From positions 1 through 5,048 of the forward strand of contig JAITWC010000157.1 of assembly GCA_031285485.1 (NCBI GenBank): a stretch of 5,048 nucleotides of DNA. The letters are read 5' to 3'. This document shows, piece after piece, positions 5,024 to 5,048 of the stretch (the first letter of the stretch is position 1; each line of letters opens with the position of its first letter). Made by a program: the position numbers and the translations under genes. This stretch comes from Alistipes sp. GTDB lineage: Bacteria; Bacteroidota; Bacteroidia; Bacteroidales; Rikenellaceae. The notes under the pieces are model-generated. The model saw only the letters and a list, made by a program, of their open reading frames with translations. It was not told where the DNA came from and did no database searches.

Positions 5024-5048
5024 ATGAACCACCGTGTTTTGCACTACT
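5024..5048 (+). CDS. Possible start of a gene leaving the window
   Basis: An ATG at 5024 stays open to the window end and reads MNHRVLHY. It lies about 90 bases downstream of the candidate promoter, and the earlier ATGs at 4983 and 4987 hit stops within a few codons. Eight residues are too few to identify a family, so this call rests only on position. Confidence 0.25.

Larger units (their letters stand above)
4591..5048. other. Intergenic region without a recognisable complete gene
   Basis: After yajC there are 458 bases with no convincing complete coding region. The first part (to about 4832) is very GC-rich and holds the hairpin and the 42-bp repeats. From about 4860 the sequence turns AT-rich and contains a candidate promoter and dyad, a small AGCTA-AA-TAGCT dyad (4946-4957), and GTTAC/GTTAA repeats at 4996-5000, 5007-5011 and 5013-5017. 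I see no tRNA or known riboswitch in it. Confidence 0.7.

Overview
The window looks like a chromosomal segment from a GC-rich member of the Bacteroidales, most like Alistipes/Rikenellaceae. This is inferred from four things: the long Bacteroidetes-type NusB, the nusB-DUF1573-yajC gene order, promoter-like -7 elements of the form TAnnTTTG, and A-rich leaders in place of Shine-Dalgarno sites. No transposase, integrase, phage gene, tRNA, rRNA or CRISPR array was seen.

The left half (1-2771) is on the minus strand. Reading from the centre outward it holds an HI0933-type FAD-dependent oxidoreductase (1488-2771), a small conserved protein related to Bacteroidales methyltransferase-like proteins (961-1491, sharing an ATGA overlap with the oxidoreductase), a PduO/MMAB-type ATP:cob(I)alamin adenosyltransferase (299-850), and a DUF2795-type small acidic protein (1-212) that runs off the left edge. 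The last gene has its own well-formed Bacteroidetes promoter. The adenosyltransferase makes coenzyme B12, but no other cobalamin gene and no cobalamin riboswitch lies beside it.

The right half is on the plus strand: nusB (2836-3786), a DUF1573 lipoprotein (3783-4220, ATGA overlap with nusB) and yajC (4246-4590). They form a compact operon linking rRNA transcription antitermination, an envelope lipoprotein of unknown role and the Sec translocon accessory subunit. The two arms are fired from a very compact divergent promoter region (2778-2810) in which both -7 boxes form the arms of an imperfect inverted repeat.

The end of the window (4591-5048) has no convincing complete gene. It starts with a 15-bp perfect GC hairpin (4620-4660) just after yajC. 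Next comes a 42-bp tandem repeat (4694-4832) in which a GC palindrome recurs at exact 42-bp intervals. The sequence then becomes AT-rich and holds a candidate promoter with a dyad centred on its -33 region (4884-4926) and a possible gene start at 5024. The repeat and this promoter/dyad are the least explained parts of the window. The rest is ordinary core genome.
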